From a virus, in the IMG/VR virus record IMGVR_UViG_3300037088_000053, positions 1 through 38,586 of that record: a stretch of 38,586 nucleotides of DNA; one strand, 5' to 3'. Positions 1-7,478 of this stretch are shown one piece after another; position 1 is the first letter of the stretch, and every line of letters starts with the position of its first letter. The notes under the pieces were generated by a model. That model worked only from the letters and a program-made list of their open reading frames with translations, made no database searches and had not been told where the DNA came from. The position numbers were made by a program, and so were the translations under genes.

Positions 1-773
1 GCTGCTTCTGGCGCTTCTTCTGCAGGCGCTTCAGGTGGCGCATAGCCAATACAGCACCGGCAGTTCACAGCTTCGCCTGGCCAGTGCGTGCCGTCTGCAC
101 AATCAAAGCCATCATCCTGGTCATAAGGTATTTGCGTGCCGCCAATTCCTTCTGGTGCATCTTTGTGTGCAGTGCGCACCTTATCATCATCTGTATTAAT
201 CCACACGAAATCAAGATGGCTGCCAGCGTCTTTGCCCTGCTGAATCGTGGCCTGATTGAATGCATCAACAGTTTCGCTTCTGGCAATACGCTGTGCGCGC
301 CAGGTTTCCATATCGTCACCAAAGCAATCCTTCACACGCGCTGTGGTTTTGTCCATTGATTCACCTTCTTCAGCGCCGCCAAAGATTGCATTCTTCAACA
401 TATCTTTTGTTTCGTCAGCAATTCCTTTGATTTTATCGCCAGTTTTGCTGGCCATATATTTTGCCACATATGCCAACCACGCGTTGGCCTTCTGTTCGTG
501 TCCACCAAAATTTTCTGTTGCAAAAGTGTATGCGCTGCTGCCTGCGCTTTCCCAAATGCGCCTGATCATTAAGCGCATCAGTGGATCGAAAGAATCAACT
601 GCGTTGTTGACTTCTTCAATTCCTTTTGGAACTGCTGCCATCACTGGCTGCTGCATCTGGTGGAATGCGTTCTGCACTATCTTTTCAGAAAAAGGAAAAA
701 AACGATCGCGCCTTTTGGACAGTGCGCGGTAATAGCGCCTTTGCTGTTTCTTATCGCGCAGGTCATATGCCAT
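1..773 (-). CDS. MuF-type minor head protein, partial (3' end outside window)
   Basis: This reading frame starts at an ATG at 773 and stays open to the edge of the window, giving 257 codons without a stop. The C-terminal half carries the MuF/SPP1 gp7 pattern: RIARSETVDAFNQA, then an aspartate-rich stretch with KVRTAHKDAPEG, then CADGTHWPGEAVNCRCCIG, the conserved Cys/His end of that domain. The tail beyond it is Ala/Glu/Pro-rich. Such proteins sit at the portal and are carried inside the capsid; some act at injection. The start overlaps the end of the preceding HNH gene by 11 nt and has a GGAAG motif 5 nt upstream. Position right after the portal fits the family. The true C-terminus is not visible. 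Confidence 0.88.
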   Translation of the reverse strand, partial: MAYDLRDKKQQRRYYRALSKRRDRFFPFSEKIVQNAFHQMQQPVMAAVPKGIEEVNNAVDSFDPLMRLMIRRIWESAGSSAYTFATENFGGHEQKANAWLAYVAKYMASKTGDKIKGIADETKDMLKNAIFGGAEEGESMDKTTARVKDCFGDDMETWRAQRIARSETVDAFNQATIQQGKDAGSHLDFVWINTDDDKVRTAHKDAPEGIGGTQIPYDQDDGFDCADGTHWPGEAVNCRCCIGYAPPEAPAEEAPEA

Positions 774-1059
774 CGTATCTTCCACGCGTCAGCATCAAAA
801 CTGCTTTTTTATCACCTTTCATTTCGTGCAGTTTTATGTGTTCGTCTTTTGGTAAGCATAGAAGGTTTGATGGATCAGAATTAAATATATCTTTATCTTT
901 GTGGTGTATGTGGTAGCCTGCAGGAATTGTGACTTTAAAATGCTGTTCCCACGTTCTGCGATAATCAGGATGCCTGCGCACAGGAACATCTTCTGGAACA
1001 TCAACAAATTCTGGAACCAGTGCATATTGATTCATTCCCTGATTATACACTGTTACCAT
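763..1059 (-). CDS. HNH endonuclease, 98 aa
   Basis: A small HNH protein. The core lies at residues 47 to 80 and reads AGYHIHHKDKDIFN, then SNLLCLPKDEHIKLHE: the HH pair at 52-53, an Asn at 65 and a final His complete a beta-beta-alpha metal nuclease site. The gene sits between portal and MuF and overlaps MuF by 11 nt. I chose the ATG at 1059, 14 nt after the portal stop. An ATG at 1035 is also possible, and longer forms would overlap the portal gene. HNH genes in packaging clusters are either terminase partners or free-standing homing-type nucleases. This one is not next to the terminase, so a mobile nuclease is likely. Confidence 0.8.
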   Translation of the reverse strand: MVTVYNQGMNQYALVPEFVDVPEDVPVRRHPDYRRTWEQHFKVTIPAGYHIHHKDKDIFNSDPSNLLCLPKDEHIKLHEMKGDKKAVLMLTRGRYDGI

Positions 1060-1072
1060 TCCCACACGGAAA

Positions 1073-2542
1073 TTACGAAAGGGACATCTTTGCTTTGATT
1101 TCAGCAATTGTTTGCATCAGTGCTGCTGCAGGTTCTGGCGCTGCAGGTGGCGTGTTGCCATTCCCTGGCGGAGAGCCAACGCCAGGTGGTTTTTCTGCTG
1201 GCGGAGTAACAGCAGGCGTGGCTTCAGCGCCACCTTTTCCGGTGTCAACAGTTAAAAGTGCAGTGGGTTCCAGGAACACTTCACAATCTGGCCTGGCTTC
1301 AAAGCCCACATCTTCACGCATTTCATTCACAGTGATGATTCTGTTTTTAACTAAATCAGCGAGCCATGCAGCTTTCGTGGCCAGGTCATCCTGCAGAACT
1401 GTGATATTTTCCAGATCTAGTTCAAATTTATAATCTGTTCCATAGTCTGGCGCTAGAAAGTGATTAAGACCATCAATAACTTTTCCCATTAGCGGCAGAA
1501 TGCTGCGCGTGTAAACCTGCCGCATTGCCTGGTCCTGATTTTCATAAGTGGCCTGGCCAAACAGCAGTTCCTTTGGTATTCCGAGAGCCATACAGATTTC
1601 GTGCGCAGACAGGTCCATGACTGTTGCCCAATCCATGTCTTTGGGACTGCCAGAAAGTTCCTGGAAATCACGAACGCCATCAAGCAACGCATATCTGCCA
1701 GCACTGGAAGCGCCAGCGTGCTGTAGAACGTTATCTTCAATTTCTTCCTGCTGGTTTTCTGTCAATGGTGCTTCACCAAAGAATACGCCACCCAAACCAA
1801 CAGTGTTTTCAAGCTTTGCCTTATTCCATTCACGTGCAACGTTGTTAAGAAAGATGCTGCTGGTTGCTGCCTCTGCTGGCGAAACGCCATCAAGATTGTT
1901 GACAGGATCAACCAGTGTGCTGTGCAGGACTTCTTCAGGTTGATAGGTTATTGTGTCCTGCGTGGTTTCGTTTGGAATATATTCATAGTGGTCAACGCCA
2001 CCAGTGTCATTTGGATAAACCTTAACTTTATCAGGGCGCAGCAACTGCAATTGGTTGTTTGGTTTCGCTTTGTGAACAAACGCGTTGCCAGTAAGTATCA
2101 AATGCAGCAACCAGGTTTCCTGGAAGTCATGCCAGTTCTGTTCGTCAGATGGCCAATCCAAAATCTGATTCATTGGGTGGCCTTCCACATCTGTCCAGGT
2201 GGTTTTTGTTTCACCTTCATTTGATGGATCTGGAACCATTGTTTTCTTAACAACGCCAATATCAATATCACTGGCGCTGTCAATCAACAGTCTGCACCCT
2301 CTGTAAAAAATAGGGTTCGTGCTGTAACCTTCAATGGCCATTGCCATGAAGTCCCTGCTGATCTGGATTGGTTGGCCAGGCGTGACGGTTATAATGCGCT
2401 GCTGGAAGTTGCCGCCACCAATTCCACCACCACCATATTGCTGATTAATCAGCGAGCCAAGAATATCTTTCACTCTAGAAGGAAAGCTTTTCTTTGGCGT
2501 TATGATTTTATACGTCTGTGTTTTATTAACTCGTTGTGCCAT
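1073..2542 (-). CDS. Portal protein, HK97 family
   Basis: A 489-residue protein with the HK97-type portal layout. It has a variable N-terminus with a Gly-rich stretch around residues 37 to 45, then the central portal core with LTGNAFVHKAKP, QLQLLRPDKVKVYPND, the crown/stem region, and IPKELLFGQATYENQDQA, a hallmark of the family. The last 60 residues are Pro/Gly/Ala-rich and probably disordered. The portal forms the 12-mer ring at the head vertex through which DNA is packaged and ejected. It lies downstream of the terminase genes and upstream of MuF, but is separated from TerL by a block of accessory genes, which is unusual. The start overlaps the previous small membrane gene by 17 nt. Confidence 0.93.
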   Translation of the reverse strand: MAQRVNKTQTYKIITPKKSFPSRVKDILGSLINQQYGGGGIGGGNFQQRIITVTPGQPIQISRDFMAMAIEGYSTNPIFYRGCRLLIDSASDIDIGVVKKTMVPDPSNEGETKTTWTDVEGHPMNQILDWPSDEQNWHDFQETWLLHLILTGNAFVHKAKPNNQLQLLRPDKVKVYPNDTGGVDHYEYIPNETTQDTITYQPEEVLHSTLVDPVNNLDGVSPAEAATSSIFLNNVAREWNKAKLENTVGLGGVFFGEAPLTENQQEEIEDNVLQHAGASSAGRYALLDGVRDFQELSGSPKDMDWATVMDLSAHEICMALGIPKELLFGQATYENQDQAMRQVYTRSILPLMGKVIDGLNHFLAPDYGTDYKFELDLENITVLQDDLATKAAWLADLVKNRIITVNEMREDVGFEARPDCEVFLEPTALLTVDTGKGGAEATPAVTPPAEKPPGVGSPPGNGNTPPAAPEPAAALMQTIAEIKAKMSLS

Positions 2543-2714
2543 TTGAAATCATCACTGTGTTGTTAAGATGAACGTGGCAGGCAGCGCAGGTTGTTGTTGC
2601 GTCAAAATATGTTTTCCACACAAAGAAACCAACCACTGCGAAAGAAAAGGAAATAGCCAGAATAAGAAGCGCCATCACTAAGTTCCACTGCCACCTTTTA
2701 ACCAAAATCGGCAT
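2526..2714 (-). CDS. Single-pass membrane mini-protein with CxxCH motif
   Basis: A 62-residue protein: a short basic N-terminus, a hydrophobic helix (residues about 13 to 34, NLVMALLILAISFSFAVVGF), then about ten residues, then TTCAACHVHLNN. CAACH is a CxxCH haem c attachment motif. The helix-linker-CxxCH arrangement looks like the first module of NapC/NrfH-type membrane cytochromes, but here only that module exists. One CxxCH can occur by chance or bind zinc, so haem binding is an inference. The start ATG at 2714 has AGGAA about 10 nt upstream. The gene overlaps the portal start by 17 nt and is probably co-transcribed with it. Confidence 0.7.
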   Translation of the reverse strand: MPILVKRWQWNLVMALLILAISFSFAVVGFFVWKTYFDATTTCAACHVHLNNTVMISNGTTS

Positions 2715-2732
2715 ATGTGTTTATTCCTGTCG

Positions 2733-3143
2733 TTATGCACTATTTGGTTTGCGCATATGCATTATGTCAGCCACATCTTCCTTTTGTGCATCGCGCCATT
2801 TCTGCAGGTCAAAGTCTTTCATTTCTTTATATACGCATTTGCCATTCTTTGCAACCACGATGCATATATGATGTTCGCCTGGCTCGCCCTGAATAACCCA
2901 ATACCTGCCGTCTGGCACAAACCATCTGAAATGGTCGCTGTCAATCCATCCGTGTTCATACACTGTGGACATATCAACATCTTGTGCAAACCCACGTTCG
3001 TCTGTAGATTTTTTTACCACTCTAAACAGCACAAGTGGCGCTGCCTTCACGTGTATAATCAGTTCTGCAAACTTCTTTTCTTTCGTCAACCATATTCCAA
3101 TCGTTGCGATTGTCGCTATTACTTCAAGATATGATACATTCAT
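2733..3143 (-). CDS. Hypothetical protein with N-terminal membrane helix
   Basis: This 136-residue protein is not recognised. Residues 5 to 19 (YLEVIATIATIGIWL) look like a signal anchor, followed by a soluble domain of mixed alpha/beta character with many aromatic and charged residues (HFRWFVPDGRYWVIQGEPGE). The start at 3143 is decided by a strong GGTGGTGAGAT motif 5 nt upstream. It belongs to the run of accessory genes between the winged-helix gene and the portal. Confidence 0.7.
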   Translation of the reverse strand: MNVSYLEVIATIATIGIWLTKEKKFAELIIHVKAAPLVLFRVVKKSTDERGFAQDVDMSTVYEHGWIDSDHFRWFVPDGRYWVIQGEPGEHHICIVVAKNGKCVYKEMKDFDLQKWRDAQKEDVADIMHMRKPNSA

Positions 3144-3162
3144 TTTTTATCTCACCACCTAA

Positions 3163-3558
3163 TCATTCAATCAGCCACCTGGCTTTCTGCCAATCATCTT
3201 CTGCATACTTGTTTATAGTTTCCTGTCTGCATTTAGCGTGAACAACCCATATGTTTGTGTATGCAATCTTATCCGAGCCTTCCACGAACGGGGATTTGAA
3301 AAATGGCGCACGATATTCACCTGCAGGAATGACTTGATTGCAGATGCTGCAAATGAATTCAGGCTTCAGTATGATGTTCTGGATCACTGCAGAATGGTCA
3401 CGAACGTATTTATCAAAGTGATGGTTGCCTTCTGTCGCGCTGCGTTCCATTTCCCACGCAATGCGCAGCAGGTCTGTCAGTTCTGTGTATGTGTCATGGC
3501 CATCATTTTTCCCTGGTGATTTATCACCAAGTTTGCAGTCATCACATTCGTGCATCAT
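3163..3558 (-). CDS. Zinc-binding hypothetical protein, 131 aa
   Basis: An unrecognised protein with two metal-ligand clusters: HECDDCKLGD at the N-terminus and a second zinc-ribbon-like unit FICSICNQVIPAGE, with a partner VVHAKCR about 40 residues later. The middle is helical and charged. The start overlaps the stop of the winged-helix gene (TGATG arrangement), so the two are translationally coupled. The C2..HxxxC pattern of the second unit resembles PARP/RING-like zinc folds, but a family cannot be named. A role in nucleic-acid or protein binding is a guess. Confidence 0.7.
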   Translation of the reverse strand: MMHECDDCKLGDKSPGKNDGHDTYTELTDLLRIAWEMERSATEGNHHFDKYVRDHSAVIQNIILKPEFICSICNQVIPAGEYRAPFFKSPFVEGSDKIAYTNIWVVHAKCRQETINKYAEDDWQKARWLIE

Positions 3559-3743
3559 TCGTTTATCCTAAATTTTTTGACACCGTTATGATTGCGCACT
3601 GTAACGGTGCGCCATTTGTTTAAGTCCTGCAGATTCTTTGATGCCGTCCTGTAGTTTTGATTTGTTGCTGCCGCCACTTCTTTAATTGACAACTCCCTGC
3701 CACGCTGTGCGCGCAATACACGTTCGACATCCTCTTGTGCCAT
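3555..3743 (-). CDS. Small winged helix-turn-helix protein
   Basis: A 62-residue protein that is almost entirely one winged-helix domain. A helix (DVERVLRAQRGRELS) is followed by the helix-turn-helix IKEVAAATNQNYRTASKNL, where Ala-Ala in the first helix and Thr-Ala-Ser in the recognition helix are typical. A short wing (WRTVTVRNHNGVKKFRI) completes it. Proteins of this type are transcription regulators in archaeal viruses or DNA-binding modules of larger enzymes. The start codon overlaps the stop of the nuclease gene (TAATG). It could regulate this operon; no operator is evident. Confidence 0.75.
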   Translation of the reverse strand: MAQEDVERVLRAQRGRELSIKEVAAATNQNYRTASKNLQDLNKWRTVTVRNHNGVKKFRINE

Positions 3744-4459
3744 TATTTCTTATTGCGCCATTTCCATATATCAAGAACTTTTAGAAAAGTTTCAAACGCT
3801 TCTGAAATCTGATGGTAATGCATATGTTGTTTTGCAATAAACCCATAAGCAGGCGTTATGTGAATTACGAAGCACAAGTCAGGACGTGTGCCTGTGGTTT
3901 CTTCATATGCCATCGCATATGCTGCCATCTGCAGCGCGTGCGTGTCATAGATTGATTTACCAGATTTGAAATCAATCAGTGCAGTCACAGGTTCCTGGCC
4001 TTCATCTTTGTTTTTCATCTTACAAACCAAATCAGCAGTTCCTGCATAACCGTATTTATCGCTGTATAACGTAAGCTCGGTTTGTTCATCAGAAATTTCA
4101 TTGTCAACAAACCACGCACCAGCGTTCTTGATAAGTTTCGTCATATCAGGATCATTTGCCAGCATTGGTTTTATATCATCGCCTTTAATCCAGCGTTCCA
4201 GGACGTTATGAATATATGTGCCGCGTGCGCCTGCAGCATCGCGCGTGATGTCTGGCTGTTTTTTGGCTTTTAACAACAGCAGGTCAATGTCAACATCACG
4301 ACCAGTGGCTTCTAAATCATTATAATCGTGCGCAATACAGCGCGCCATTTCATTCATCTTCCAGGTTGCCAGAAAAGGTTTGTCTAATACGCCAAGAATC
4401 CACGTAACACGTGGTAGGTCTTTGCCATCTTTTTGATAATGTGTGCCATCAAATCCCAT
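3743..4459 (-). CDS. PD-(D/E)XK nuclease, RecB/Cas4-like
   Basis: A 238-residue nuclease with the motifs of the PD-(D/E)XK/RecB-like family in order: GTYIHNVLE (His84), YAGTADLV (Asp143), ALIDFKSGK (Asp163, Lys165) and the QxxxY motif LQMAAYAMAY (Gln177, Tyr181). No Cys cluster for an iron-sulfur centre is visible, so it is closer to phage exonucleases of the Cas4/RecB type than to true Cas4. It probably acts in recombination or DNA end processing. The start at 4459 is set by GGAGTGATATA directly upstream and overlaps the stop of the preceding small gene. A longer frame to 4522 lacks such a site. Confidence 0.85.
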   Translation of the reverse strand: MGFDGTHYQKDGKDLPRVTWILGVLDKPFLATWKMNEMARCIAHDYNDLEATGRDVDIDLLLLKAKKQPDITRDAAGARGTYIHNVLERWIKGDDIKPMLANDPDMTKLIKNAGAWFVDNEISDEQTELTLYSDKYGYAGTADLVCKMKNKDEGQEPVTALIDFKSGKSIYDTHALQMAAYAMAYEETTGTRPDLCFVIHITPAYGFIAKQHMHYHQISEAFETFLKVLDIWKWRNKK

Positions 4460-4566
4460 TATATCACTCCGTATAGTTTTATTAATAACAGAATGAAGCA
4501 TGTGGCGTTGAATGCTTTCCACACGCGTTCATCATTTAACCACTCCAGGTGCTGGCTACTTTTCAT
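4459..4566 (-). CDS. Membrane mini-protein, 35 aa
   Basis: A short gene read directly from the sequence. It begins MKSSQHLEWLNDERVWKAF and ends in a hydrophobic helix (ATCFILLLIKLYGVI). Its ATG lies inside the end of the HNH gene (11 nt overlap), and its TAA shares a base with the ATG of the nuclease gene. It fills exactly the space between two real genes, which supports it. Function unknown; a single-pass membrane peptide. Confidence 0.6.
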   Translation of the reverse strand: MKSSQHLEWLNDERVWKAFNATCFILLLIKLYGVI

Positions 4567-5002
4567 GTGGACACCTTCCAAGTATGTGTTTTGCGAAATT
4601 GCAGTTGTGACAAAGCACCTGGAAACCATCAGGATAATTCTTTTTTATCAACCACAGATAGAACCCAAAGCCGCCACGTGGTTTGCCAATTTTGCGCCTG
4701 TGTGCGTTGCCACCACCATCAATATGATCTATACAAAGAAACACATCTTCTGTGTCACCACAGCAGGCGCACATTGGGACGCTTCCATTGCTGTATTTCC
4801 TTAAAACATCTGCGCGAATTTTTGACGTATAGTTTTTATTTGTTTCGCTGATGTGTTCTTTGTTATTACCGCGCCACACAATCTTTGAATTGTTGCGCCT
4901 AATCGCGCGGCACGAATCACAATATTTTTTATATTGTGCGCGTGTCACGATTTGTGTGCCACACATTTCGCAGGTTGTGATTAAATCACAGTTTCGCGTC
5001 AT
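4556..5002 (-). CDS. HNH endonuclease with N-terminal zinc ribbon
   Basis: A 148-residue protein. Residues 11 to 31 form a zinc ribbon (CEMC and CDSC). Residues 78 to 135 form an HNH-type nuclease: CACC, then LCIDHIDGGGNAH, then GFQVLCHNCNFAK. The IDHIDGGG motif supplies the catalytic His. The ATG at 5002 overlaps the terL stop (ATGA), so it is coupled to terL. HNH proteins beside the large terminase can be required for packaging in some phages, for example HK97 gp74, but this zinc-ribbon form is also typical of free-standing homing nucleases. Confidence 0.85.
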   Translation of the reverse strand: MTRNCDLITTCEMCGTQIVTRAQYKKYCDSCRAIRRNNSKIVWRGNNKEHISETNKNYTSKIRADVLRKYSNGSVPMCACCGDTEDVFLCIDHIDGGGNAHRRKIGKPRGGFGFYLWLIKKNYPDGFQVLCHNCNFAKHILGRCPHEK

Positions 5003-6372
5003 TTTCGCATACCACCAAACCAACGAATTCGCTTTCTCCCCTGTGATTGTTGCAACATTGCTATAGCACCCGCTACAGCATCAAGTTGATCATCATGATT
5101 TCCCCCATCAGGATAAAGTTCTGCTTCGTCTAACCAATCAGAAATCCACGCGCCACTGATAAGTTTAAGATTTCCTGCTTCCGCGTGGCTGCTGACAATG
5201 GAAATTCTGCTTTCCTTTGGCCCTGTTGGTCTGTATGCGCGCAGGTTGCGATCCTGCAGGACTGTGCGCCTGTAATAGTCCAGGACTTGAACGCCAGACG
5301 CGCCAGGTTCCTGTTCCATAACGATTGCTGTCTGCATTCCGTCTGCGTCCGCTGTCCTGCGTATCATCTTTTCAACATCGTGCGCTGTGGATTGCGTTCT
5401 GATTATGTTCTGCAGATAATAAACACCGTCTTTCATTGCCACCAGCGCGCCTGCTGTATAGTCAGGATCGCGCCCTGCTGCGCTCTTTGGTGTTGCTGCC
5501 AAATCCCAAAATCTCACACGCGTGCAGCCTGCTGGAATTGCAGGCAATGTTTCAAACCACTGGCGCAAAAAGAAGCCACCAGTTGCCACAGAATCCCAGT
5601 TGCCATCTAGTAGTTGCCCACGCGTGATGACATCCAGGTTTGCCAGGCTCTTTTCATACTCTTCACTGTCGAGATATGGATTGTCACGCGCCCACGCTCG
5701 AATGACTGTGCGCCCTTTGGTTTCACCTTCAATTAAGAAACGCTGTTTAACCCAGTTGTGTCCACGTCCACCAGGATTGCTGGTTGACCAGATGCGCAGC
5801 GGTATAGGATCATCTTTTGTTTTCCTGTTTCTGCTGAATAGATATAGATAGTGTGGTTCAATAAACTGCGTCAGTTCGTCAAAGCCTATGAACTGCCACT
5901 GCGCACCCTGGTATTGATCCAAGTCTTTCTGTGTTGCAAGATAGCCAAACGTAATAGTAGCGCCAGAAGGGAACGTCCACTGCTTTTCAACAGCATCCCA
6001 GTGTGCAGACTTGCCTTTTACAGCCACGCCATCGAGCCACTGGTGCGAAACGTCCATCAATGCGCCAGGCAATGCCAGATCTTTATATGTTCTGCGCAGT
6101 ATTAACGCGTTATAGTTTGGTTCCGTGACATATTGCAGGGCTGCCATCATTAAAGACCACGACTTGCCTGGCCCTGCTGCACCGCCAAATAAGCATTCAC
6201 GCGTAGGACAGCGCAGGAAGCGTGCCTGCTTTCCATATGGATCAAGAAACGTATCGTCTGGAAGCTGTATTGAAGCAACCCAGGGATTAAGATAGACTGT
6301 TTCCAGCAGACGCAGGTCATCATCTGTGGGATTAAGCTCTGCAACCTTCTGTCTGATTGCTTTGTCAATCAT
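4999..6372 (-). CDS. terL: Terminase large subunit
   Basis: The 457-residue packaging motor. The ATPase has a Walker A GGAAGPGKS (residues 63 to 71), Walker B FIGFDE (Asp165, Glu166) and the coupling motif STSNPGG (196 to 202). The C-terminal RNase H-like nuclease begins with RFWDLAATPKS (Asp290) and ends with a conserved HDDQLDAVAGA. It cuts and threads genome DNA into the prohead through the portal. The start overlaps the stop of a 37-residue gene (ATGA). TerS lies upstream across a non-coding gap, and the portal lies downstream after six or more accessory genes. Confidence 0.96.
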   Translation of the reverse strand: MIDKAIRQKVAELNPTDDDLRLLETVYLNPWVASIQLPDDTFLDPYGKQARFLRCPTRECLFGGAAGPGKSWSLMMAALQYVTEPNYNALILRRTYKDLALPGALMDVSHQWLDGVAVKGKSAHWDAVEKQWTFPSGATITFGYLATQKDLDQYQGAQWQFIGFDELTQFIEPHYLYLFSRNRKTKDDPIPLRIWSTSNPGGRGHNWVKQRFLIEGETKGRTVIRAWARDNPYLDSEEYEKSLANLDVITRGQLLDGNWDSVATGGFFLRQWFETLPAIPAGCTRVRFWDLAATPKSAAGRDPDYTAGALVAMKDGVYYLQNIIRTQSTAHDVEKMIRRTADADGMQTAIVMEQEPGASGVQVLDYYRRTVLQDRNLRAYRPTGPKESRISIVSSHAEAGNLKLISGAWISDWLDEAELYPDGGNHDDQLDAVAGAIAMLQQSQGRKRIRWFGGMRK

Positions 6373-6482
6373 GTTACCTCTTCAACATCCATTGGTAGTC
6401 CTGCAATAAACTGTTTAATCCACGCAACATCCAGTTCTAATCGTTCAATGCGTTGCAGCATTTCTTTGTTTGTTGTATCCAT
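6369..6482 (-). CDS. Small coiled-coil peptide, 37 aa
   Basis: A short gene just before terL, starting MDTTNKEMLQRIERLELDVA and ending in VEEVT. It is mostly one amphipathic helix with a heptad-like Leu/Ile pattern. A GTGGTTAA motif lies just upstream of the ATG at 6482, and its stop overlaps the terL start (ATGA). The tight coupling suggests a TerL-related role, but nothing in the sequence proves it. Confidence 0.6.
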   Translation of the reverse strand: MDTTNKEMLQRIERLELDVAWIKQFIAGLPMDVEEVT

Positions 6483-6500
6483 TTAACCACTGCGATTATT

Positions 6501-6575
6501 TCAGAAAAATTTTGTATCAACTTGGACGGCGGCCGGTTTTGGTTTGAAATTTCCCAGGAATTTCTGGCGCGCCAT
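6501..6575 (-). CDS. Possible 24-aa basic peptide
   Basis: A tiny open frame, MARQKFLGNFKPKPAAVQVD followed by TKFF and a stop. It is 18 nt upstream of the next gene. The ribosome site (CGGAAAT about 9 nt before the ATG) is weak. It is listed because its codon choice resembles the neighbouring genes; it may be chance. Confidence 0.3.
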   Translation of the reverse strand: MARQKFLGNFKPKPAAVQVDTKFF

Positions 6576-6735
6576 TATGAATTTCCGTTAATAGATATTT
6601 TCGGAAATGATTAAGGACACAGCATTGTCTATTGGTTGCATGTGAGTATATACACAACAATGTGTGTTGTTCTTGAGTATTGTCTATAACGAAGGGCGTG
6701 TTGCCCTTAGTCATTGAACAAAACATATCTTTTGT
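6576..6735 (-). other. Structured non-coding region between terS and terL operons
   Basis: About 160 nt without a convincing gene. It holds several inverted repeats: AAGGGC/GCCCTT (6692-6697 with 6703-6708), TTTCCG/CGGAAA (6582-6587 with 6602-6607) and, at its edge, the long hairpin at the terS stop. It also contains GTATATAC around 6650, a possible TATA-like element, and the short direct repeat ATAGACAAT. It may be the promoter and leader of the terL operon, a small RNA or a packaging site. Confidence 0.45.
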
Positions 6736-6740
6736 TCAAT
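6713..6740 (-). terminator. Perfect hairpin at the terS stop codon
   Basis: An 11-bp perfect inverted repeat, ATTGAACAAAA / TTTTGTTCAAT, with a 6-nt loop. The terS stop codon lies inside the first arm of the transcript. There is no clean T-run after it on the minus strand, though the second arm begins with TTTTG. A transcription stop or an mRNA 3' end stabiliser is likely; a protein binding site is also possible. Confidence 0.5.
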
Positions 6741-7179
6741 CGTCACATACCTCTACCACTTGCGCCTTCCACTTGTCAATGCGTTTGTCAATAGGTTCCG
6801 TTGCAACGCTGCCTTTGTGTGTAACTTCCTGTGTGCTGTGCGTTCCATATTCATCCTTCCATCTATGTTCAGCCAACCATTCCATCGCCTTCCTATCGCC
6901 TTCTGTTGCCTTCTTAACAATGCCTGCCAAAACATTCTTCTGAAGTTGTGCCTCGGCGTTGAGTATTTGTTCACGAAATTTGTGGTATTTGGGATGATAC
7001 CCTGGATCATCAGGGCCAGGTTCGCCTTCATTCATCCAACGAATGAACGTGCCTTGCGCTACACCACACGCATCACACGCCTTATTATAATACATTGCTT
7101 TGCTAATACAGTCGATTAAGTTCTTAGTTAATGCGCGTGTGCATTTGGTAGGTCGCCCTGCCTGCCTTCCTTTAACCAT
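6736..7179 (-). CDS. terS: Terminase small subunit
   Basis: A 147-residue protein. It opens with the basic GRQAGRPTKC, continues with a helix-turn-helix (LIDCISKAMYYNKACDACGV, then AQGTFIRWMNEG) and a long helical stretch ending in KAMEWLAEHRWKDEYG. That last pattern is the usual end of the small terminase oligomerisation domain. It recognises the packaging site and feeds DNA to TerL. It is separated from terL by about 160 nt of structured DNA. Its C-terminal 25 residues are variable and charged. Confidence 0.88.
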   Translation of the reverse strand: MVKGRQAGRPTKCTRALTKNLIDCISKAMYYNKACDACGVAQGTFIRWMNEGEPGPDDPGYHPKYHKFREQILNAEAQLQKNVLAGIVKKATEGDRKAMEWLAEHRWKDEYGTHSTQEVTHKGSVATEPIDKRIDKWKAQVVEVCDD

Positions 7180-7193
7180 CTAACATCACCACA

Positions 7194-7478
7194 TCAATCA
7201 CAACACACAGGTGGTTCATCATAGCATGCCAACCCTGGGTCATCGCTATCAACATCACGTGGCCACGTCTTTGCTGCCAGTATCTTGTATATGCGTGGCA
7301 CGTAATACACCATCATTGCTGCATATGGCTGCACTGATTCAATGTGCAGTTCATAGAATGAATAAAGCAACCTATATTCATATTGCTTTAACACCTCATA
7401 TGATGGTTCAATATCAGGTGTATTATGCCTATCATAAACCACACGATATAATTCATCTGATGCAAAATGCGCAGGCAT
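7194..7478 (-). CDS. Hypothetical protein, 94 aa
   Basis: An unrecognised protein, rich in Tyr (DELYRVVYDRHN, EYRLLYSFYELH, MMVYYVPRIY) with a Cys pair at the C-terminus (LACYDEPPVCCD). Mostly helical by eye, no signal peptide. The ATG follows the protease stop directly and the gene is 14 nt upstream of terS, so it belongs to that operon. Confidence 0.65.
   Translation of the reverse strand: MPAHFASDELYRVVYDRHNTPDIEPSYEVLKQYEYRLLYSFYELHIESVQPYAAMMVYYVPRIYKILAAKTWPRDVDSDDPGLACYDEPPVCCD

Noticed and set aside
65-322. 85-codon minus-strand frame
   Set aside because: It lies inside the MuF gene in another frame; the MuF frame has recognisable domain motifs.
3743-4459. Cas4 of a CRISPR system
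   Set aside because: The nuclease motifs match, but the Cys cluster expected for Cas4 is not visible and no cas genes are near; it is treated as a RecB-like phage nuclease.
6517-6726. 69-codon minus-strand frame between terS and terL
   Set aside because: It runs through all the hairpins, has no ribosome site and has an unlikely composition; the region reads better as non-coding.
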